The translations under genes were made by a program, and so were the position numbers. The notes beneath the pieces were generated by a model that saw only the letters and a list, made by a program, of their open reading frames with translations, was not told the DNA's origin and made no database searches. Shown piece after piece: positions 5,440 through 8,676 of a DNA stretch of 8,676 nucleotides. This DNA comes from Solirubrobacterales bacterium (lineage in GTDB: Bacteria > Actinomycetota > Thermoleophilia > Solirubrobacterales > Solirubrobacteraceae): assembly GCA_025963955.1 (NCBI GenBank), contig JAOPZU010000249.1:1-8676 (forward strand), read 5' to 3'. How positions within the stretch are numbered: position 1 is the stretch's first letter; each line of letters opens with the position of its first letter.

Positions 5440-6156
5440 ATGCACCGTGGACCTGTCGTCATCCTCTGCGGCGGCCGGGGCACGCGCCTGCAGGAGAAGA
5501 CCGCCGACATCCCCAAGCCGCTGGTGGAGATCGGCGGGCGGCCGATCGTCTGGCACGTCGTGCAGCTCTACGCCGTGCAGGGATTCCGCGAGTTCGTCCT
5601 GCTCACGGGCTACAAGGGCGAGCAGATCGCCACCTTCGCGGAACGGACCACGTGGCCCGCGGGCGTCACCGTGGAGTGCGTCGACACGGGCCTGGACACC
5701 CCGACCGGCGGCCGCATCCACGCCGTCGCGCACCGGCTGCGCGCGCAGCGCTTCTGGGCCACCTACGCGGACGGTGTCGCCGACGTCGATCTCCGCGCGC
5801 TGACCCAGGCCCACGAGGACCACGGCGCTCTCGCCACGATGACCGTCGTGCGGCCAGAGCTGCAGTTCGGCGTCACGGAGCTGGCCGAGGACGGGACGGT
5901 CACCGGCTTCCGCGAGAAGCCGCGCTCGGACCACTGGATCAACGGCGGCTTCTTCGTCCTGGAGCCCGGCGCCCTCGACTACCTGTCCGCCTCCTCGGTG
6001 CTGGAACGCCAGCCGCTGGAGGCGCTGGCCACCGACCGTCAGCTGCGGGCCTTCCGCCACACCGGGTTCTGGGACTGCATGGACACCTACAAGGACGCGG
6101 TCACGCTCAACGACCTCTGGGCGTCGGGCGCGCCGCCGTGGAAGCTGTGGGCCTGA
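5440..6156 (+). CDS. rfbF: Glucose-1-phosphate cytidylyltransferase-like nucleotidyltransferase
   Basis: A 238-residue cytoplasmic nucleotidyltransferase, most like RfbF, which joins CTP and glucose 1-phosphate to give CDP-glucose and pyrophosphate. It shows the sugar-nucleotidyltransferase signature ILCGGRGTRLQEKTADIPKP (8-27), where the GGxGTRL loop binds the nucleotide and Lys26 contacts phosphate. VEIGGRPIVWH (29-39), GYKGEQI (57-63) and DTGLDTPTGGRI (82-93) follow. The metal-binding Asp111 lies in TYADGVADVD (108-117), where RfbF normally has TYGDG. REKPRSDHWINGGFFVLEPG and the C-terminal FWDCMDTYKD (210-219) are strongly RfbF-like and argue against RmlA or GalU. It is about 20 residues shorter than usual RfbF (about 257), without loss of a motif that I can see. 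The ATG at 5440 is the first start after the divergent spacer. It heads a four-gene operon and overlaps the next start by one base (TGATG). Confidence 0.88.
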   Translation: MHRGPVVILCGGRGTRLQEKTADIPKPLVEIGGRPIVWHVVQLYAVQGFREFVLLTGYKGEQIATFAERTTWPAGVTVECVDTGLDTPTGGRIHAVAHRLRAQRFWATYADGVADVDLRALTQAHEDHGALATMTVVRPELQFGVTELAEDGTVTGFREKPRSDHWINGGFFVLEPGALDYLSASSVLERQPLEALATDRQLRAFRHTGFWDCMDTYKDAVTLNDLWASGAPPWKLWA

Positions 6157-6902
6157 TGGCGGCGGACGACCTGCGCGCCCGCGTCGCCGCGAACGAGGGC
6201 TGGTACCACACGATCGCGCTGCCCGGCGGGATCACCACCCCGGGGCAGGTGGACCTGCGCACGAGCGCCCCGAAGCTGCTGCCGGACCGGCTCGACGGGA
6301 CGCGGGCCCTGGACGTGGGGACGTTCGACGGCTTCTGGGCGTTCGAGCTCGAGCGCCGCGGCGCCGAGACGGTCGCGATCGACGTGGAGCAGCTCGACCA
6401 CGCGCAGTGGCCGCCGCTGAACCGCCCGCGTCTGCGACAGATCGCCGCCGAGTGGGACATGCAGCTCGGTCGTGGCTTCGCGATCGCGCACGAGGCGCTC
6501 GGCTCGTCGGTCGAGCGCGTGGTCACCGACGTGTACGACGTGACGCCGGAGAAGATCGGCGGCCCGGTCGACACGATCTTCGCCGGCGCGATCATGGTGC
6601 ACCTCCGGGACCCCGTGCGGGCGCTGGAGGCCCTGCACGCCTGCCTGAAGCCCGGCGGTGTGCTGATCCAGATGGAGCACTTCTCGCTGCGCAACACGCT
6701 GCTGGCGCCGCGCCGGCCGACGGGCGACTTCCAGCCGCTGCGCAGCGACTTCAACTGGATGCTCGCGAACCTGAGCCTGCTGAAGGCGTGGCCGTGGGTT
6801 GCGGGCTTCACGTCCGTGGAGCGCATCGGCTTCCTGCGACCGCCGTCCTCGAGCTTCATGACCGGCTGGTACGTCGGGCTGCGCTCGCGCCGGAGCGCCT
6901 GA
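6156..6902 (+). CDS. CmoB-fold (DUF1698-like) SAM-dependent methyltransferase, paralogue 3
   Basis: A 248-residue methyltransferase with the same plan as the two minus-strand paralogues: EGWYHTIALPGGITTPGQVD (14-33), the SAM loop LDVGTFDGFWAFELERRG (52-69), acidic VAIDVEQ (73-79), TDVYDVTPEKIGG, then IFAGAIMVHLRDPVRALEAL and CLKPGGVLIQ. It diverges in the C-terminal part (RSDFNWMLANLSLLKAWPWV, then FTSVERIGFLRPPSSSFMTG), which probably holds the acceptor site. The ATG at 6156 overlaps the TGA of the cytidylyltransferase by one base, and a dehydratase-like gene follows after 10 nt, so it sits inside a nucleotide-sugar operon. This placement is the best argument in the window that this family modifies a CDP-sugar or the glycan containing it and not tRNA. 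O-methylation is the default inference; C-methylation cannot be excluded. Confidence 0.87.
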   Translation: MAADDLRARVAANEGWYHTIALPGGITTPGQVDLRTSAPKLLPDRLDGTRALDVGTFDGFWAFELERRGAETVAIDVEQLDHAQWPPLNRPRLRQIAAEWDMQLGRGFAIAHEALGSSVERVVTDVYDVTPEKIGGPVDTIFAGAIMVHLRDPVRALEALHACLKPGGVLIQMEHFSLRNTLLAPRRPTGDFQPLRSDFNWMLANLSLLKAWPWVAGFTSVERIGFLRPPSSSFMTGWYVGLRSRRSA

Positions 6903-6912
6903 CCCGGACCCC

Positions 6913-7857
6913 ATGCGGACCGCCTTCGTCACCGGCGCGCGGGGCCTGGTCGGCTCCTGGCTCGTGGACGCGCTGCTGGCCCGGGACGTGGCGGTGCTCG
7001 TCCTGGAGCGCCCGCAGGCGGGCCGCGCGCCCGACGGGCGCGTGAGCACGGTCACCGGCGATCTCACCGGGGGCGTGGAGCCCCTGCGCCGTGCGCTGGA
7101 CGAGCACGGGGTCGACTCGGTCTTCCACCTGGCCGCGCGGTCCACGGGCGCGGCGGCGGCCGCCGACCCGGCCGGCACCTTCGAGGTGAACGTCCGCGGG
7201 ACCTGGACCGTGCTGGAGGCCTGCCGCCTCCACGGGGTGGAGCGCGCCGTCGTGGCCTCCACCGACCGCGTCTACGGGGCCGCGCCGCAGACGCGGCTCA
7301 CCGAGGAGCTGCCGCTACTGGGCCGCGCGGTCTACGACGCCTCCAAGGTCGCGGCCGACCTGCTGGCCCGCTCGGCGGCCTTCGACGCCGTGCCGGTCGC
7401 CGTGGTCCGCACGACGAACGTCTACGGCGGCGGTGACCGCAACCACTCACGGCTGGTCCCCGAGCTGATCGGCGCCGCGCTGTGCGGCCGCCCGCCCGTC
7501 ATCCACACCGACGGCAGCCCACGGCGGCGGCACCTGTACGTGGAGGACGCGGTCGCCGCCTACCTCGCGGTCGCCGACGGGCTGGACGCAGGCCTCGCCG
7601 GCGAGGCGTTCAACGCGGGCGGTGATCGTGAGCACAGCGTGCAGGAGCTCGCCGAGGTCGTGCGGGAGCTCGCCGGCGTCGAGCTCGCGCCGGACGTCCG
7701 CGGGGCGCCGGTGCCGGCGCCGCTCGTCGACCGGCTGGACCTGGACTGCTTCAAGCTGCAGGCCGCCACCGGGTGGACGCCGCGCGTGGGGCTTCGCGAG
7801 GGCCTGGAGCGCACGCTCGCGTGGTACCGCGCGCACCCCGGGGTGCTCACGCCGTGA
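6913..7857 (+). CDS. NAD-dependent sugar epimerase/dehydratase (CDP-glucose 4,6-dehydratase-like)
   Basis: A 314-residue extended short-chain dehydrogenase. The NAD loop is TGARGLVGSWL (7-17), followed by GDLTG (49-53) and VFHLAARS (70-77). The catalytic residues are Thr117 in ASTDRVYG (115-122) and Tyr141/Lys145 in YDASK. VYGGGDRNHSRLVPE (170-184) closely recalls the GGGDW...RLIPD segment of CDP-glucose 4,6-dehydratase (RfbG/DdhB). That enzyme also has a basic residue after the catalytic Asp, where RmlB has Glu; here it is Arg119. With the RfbF-like gene in the same operon, production of CDP-4-keto-6-deoxyglucose is a good guess. However, it is shorter than typical RfbG (about 355-360) and could be a 4-epimerase or reductase acting on the CDP-sugar. 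The ATG at 6913 lies 10 nt after the previous stop with only a weak ribosome site. Its end overlaps the next start by 4 nt (GTGA). Confidence 0.85.
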   Translation: MRTAFVTGARGLVGSWLVDALLARDVAVLVLERPQAGRAPDGRVSTVTGDLTGGVEPLRRALDEHGVDSVFHLAARSTGAAAAADPAGTFEVNVRGTWTVLEACRLHGVERAVVASTDRVYGAAPQTRLTEELPLLGRAVYDASKVAADLLARSAAFDAVPVAVVRTTNVYGGGDRNHSRLVPELIGAALCGRPPVIHTDGSPRRRHLYVEDAVAAYLAVADGLDAGLAGEAFNAGGDREHSVQELAEVVRELAGVELAPDVRGAPVPAPLVDRLDLDCFKLQAATGWTPRVGLREGLERTLAWYRAHPGVLTP

Positions 7858-8676
7858 GTCCTGCGGACACCCCCCTGATCGCGGTCGTCGTCCCCTCGCA
7901 CGACCGGCCGCTGCGCCTGCGCTGGCTGCTCAACGCCCTGGCGGAGCAGACGGCGCCCGCGGGGTCGTTCGAGGTGCTCGTCGCGCACGACTCGCGCGGG
8001 CCCCAGACGGACGCGCTGTTGGCGGCCCATCCGCTCGCCGTCCGCGGGACCCTGCGCGCGCTCGCCTTCCCGCCCGGCTCCGCGGGCCCGGCCCAGAAGC
8101 GCAACGCCGCCTGGCGCCAGGCGCGCGCCGCGCACGTCCTGTTCACCGACGACGACTGCCGGCCACCCTGCGGCTGGATCGCGGCCGCGCTGGCCGCCGT
8201 CGCCGCGCACCCCGACGCGATCGTGCAGGGCCCGACGAGCGTCGACCCGGACGAGCTCGTCGTCAAGCTCCACGCGCCCCACGCCCGCACGCAGGTCGTC
8301 GAGCTGCCGGGCGGCGAGCCGTCGCTCTGGGCCCAGACCTGCAACATCGCCTACCCGCGTGCCGTGCTCGAGACGTGCGGCGGCTTCGACGAGGCGCTGC
8401 CGGTCGCCGCGGGGGAGGACACCGACCTCGCCTGGCGGGCCCGCGCCGCCGGGACGCCGATGGTCGCGGTCCCGGCGATGCTGACCCACCACTGCGTTGA
8501 GCCCGCCTCGCTGCCGGCCCGCGCGCGCGAGTCCTGGCGCTGGCAGCACCTGCCCTACCTGACGCGCCGGCACCCGCAGATCCGCTCCTCCTACGCCGGC
8601 GGCGGCTGGTTCTGGAAGCCGCAGCACGTGCGGGTGCCGTTCCTGCTCGGGGCCCTCGGGCTGCTCGCGCGTGGTC
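7854..8676 (+). CDS. Family 2 glycosyltransferase (cut by right window edge)
   Basis: At least 274 residues of a GT-A fold glycosyltransferase, open to the edge of the window. The first strand is IAVVVPSHDRPLRLRWLLN (9-27). The second-strand acid is Asp46 (VLVAHDS). PAQKRNAAW (79-87) matches the common ARN-x-G-W motif, LFTDDDC (96-102) holds the metal-binding DXD, and CGGFDEAL (175-182) with GEDTDLAWR (187-195) carries the catalytic-base ED block. After about residue 220 the chain reads WRWQHLPYLTRRHPQIR, then a Gly/aromatic stretch and LLGALGLLAR, which may begin a membrane-associated segment. The GTG at 7854 overlaps the dehydratase stop by 4 nt, and the family's first strand begins just eight residues later, so this start fits well. 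It is the fourth gene of the plus-strand operon and likely transfers the sugar made by its neighbours to a lipid-linked or growing glycan. Donor specificity cannot be read directly. Confidence 0.88.
   Translation, partial: MSPADTPLIAVVVPSHDRPLRLRWLLNALAEQTAPAGSFEVLVAHDSRGPQTDALLAAHPLAVRGTLRALAFPPGSAGPAQKRNAAWRQARAAHVLFTDDDCRPPCGWIAAALAAVAAHPDAIVQGPTSVDPDELVVKLHAPHARTQVVELPGGEPSLWAQTCNIAYPRAVLETCGGFDEALPVAAGEDTDLAWRARAAGTPMVAVPAMLTHHCVEPASLPARARESWRWQHLPYLTRRHPQIRSSYAGGGWFWKPQHVRVPFLLGALGLLARG

Noticed and set aside
3475..5803. Overlapping long plus-strand frames opposite 3859-5380
   Set aside because: They run antisense through two motif-bearing methyltransferases and into the wrong frame of the cytidylyltransferase; composition is typical of shadow frames.
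1..8676. tRNA, rRNA, insertion sequences, attachment sites or phage genes
   Set aside because: Looked for on both strands; nothing convincing was seen, and coding genes fill nearly all of the window.

Overview
The window is very GC-rich, with a strong G/C bias at third codon positions and GTG starts. The main genes seem to carry a TANNNT -10 hexamer 8-9 nt before the start codon. Together these suggest a high-GC actinobacterium. Gene content (surface-glycan genes and many CmoB-fold methyltransferase paralogues) made me think of the Thermoleophilia/Solirubrobacterales, but that is a guess. There is no rRNA, tRNA, CRISPR array, transposase or phage gene. The DNA is almost fully coding, and the longest gap is 106 bp (3753-3858).

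Layout. (A) A minus-strand operon runs 1831 to beyond base 1: a CmoB-fold methyltransferase (1010-1831), a second, unrelated class I methyltransferase (231-1010), and the N-terminus of a family 2 glycosyltransferase (1-223). (B) A lone plus-strand methyltransferase (1854-2630) diverges from A across only 22 bp. (C) A minus-strand exported SGNH-domain protein (2592-3752) converges on B, with a 39-bp overlap of coding ends. (D) A minus-strand pair: CmoB-fold methyltransferase (4661-5380) and a class I methyltransferase (3859-4653). (E) A plus-strand operon diverges from D: sugar-1-phosphate (probably glucose-1-phosphate) cytidylyltransferase (5440-6156), a third CmoB-fold methyltransferase (6156-6902), an NAD-dependent sugar epimerase/dehydratase resembling CDP-glucose 4,6-dehydratase (6913-7857), and a family 2 glycosyltransferase running off the right edge (7854-8676).

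How it may work together. The RfbF-like and RfbG-like enzymes would make a CDP-activated 4-keto-6-deoxy sugar. Glycosyltransferases at both ends would assemble it into a surface glycan, and the secreted SGNH protein could add or remove O-acyl groups outside the membrane. Six SAM-dependent methyltransferases of about four types would decorate sugars or glycan chains. This is the inner part of a larger surface-polysaccharide or glycolipid locus that continues past both edges.

The most distinctive points are the density of methyltransferases (6 of 11 genes), three CmoB-fold paralogues without CmoA, and the start-site pattern that suggests leaderless transcription of the operon-head genes. Everything was read by eye; no database search was run.
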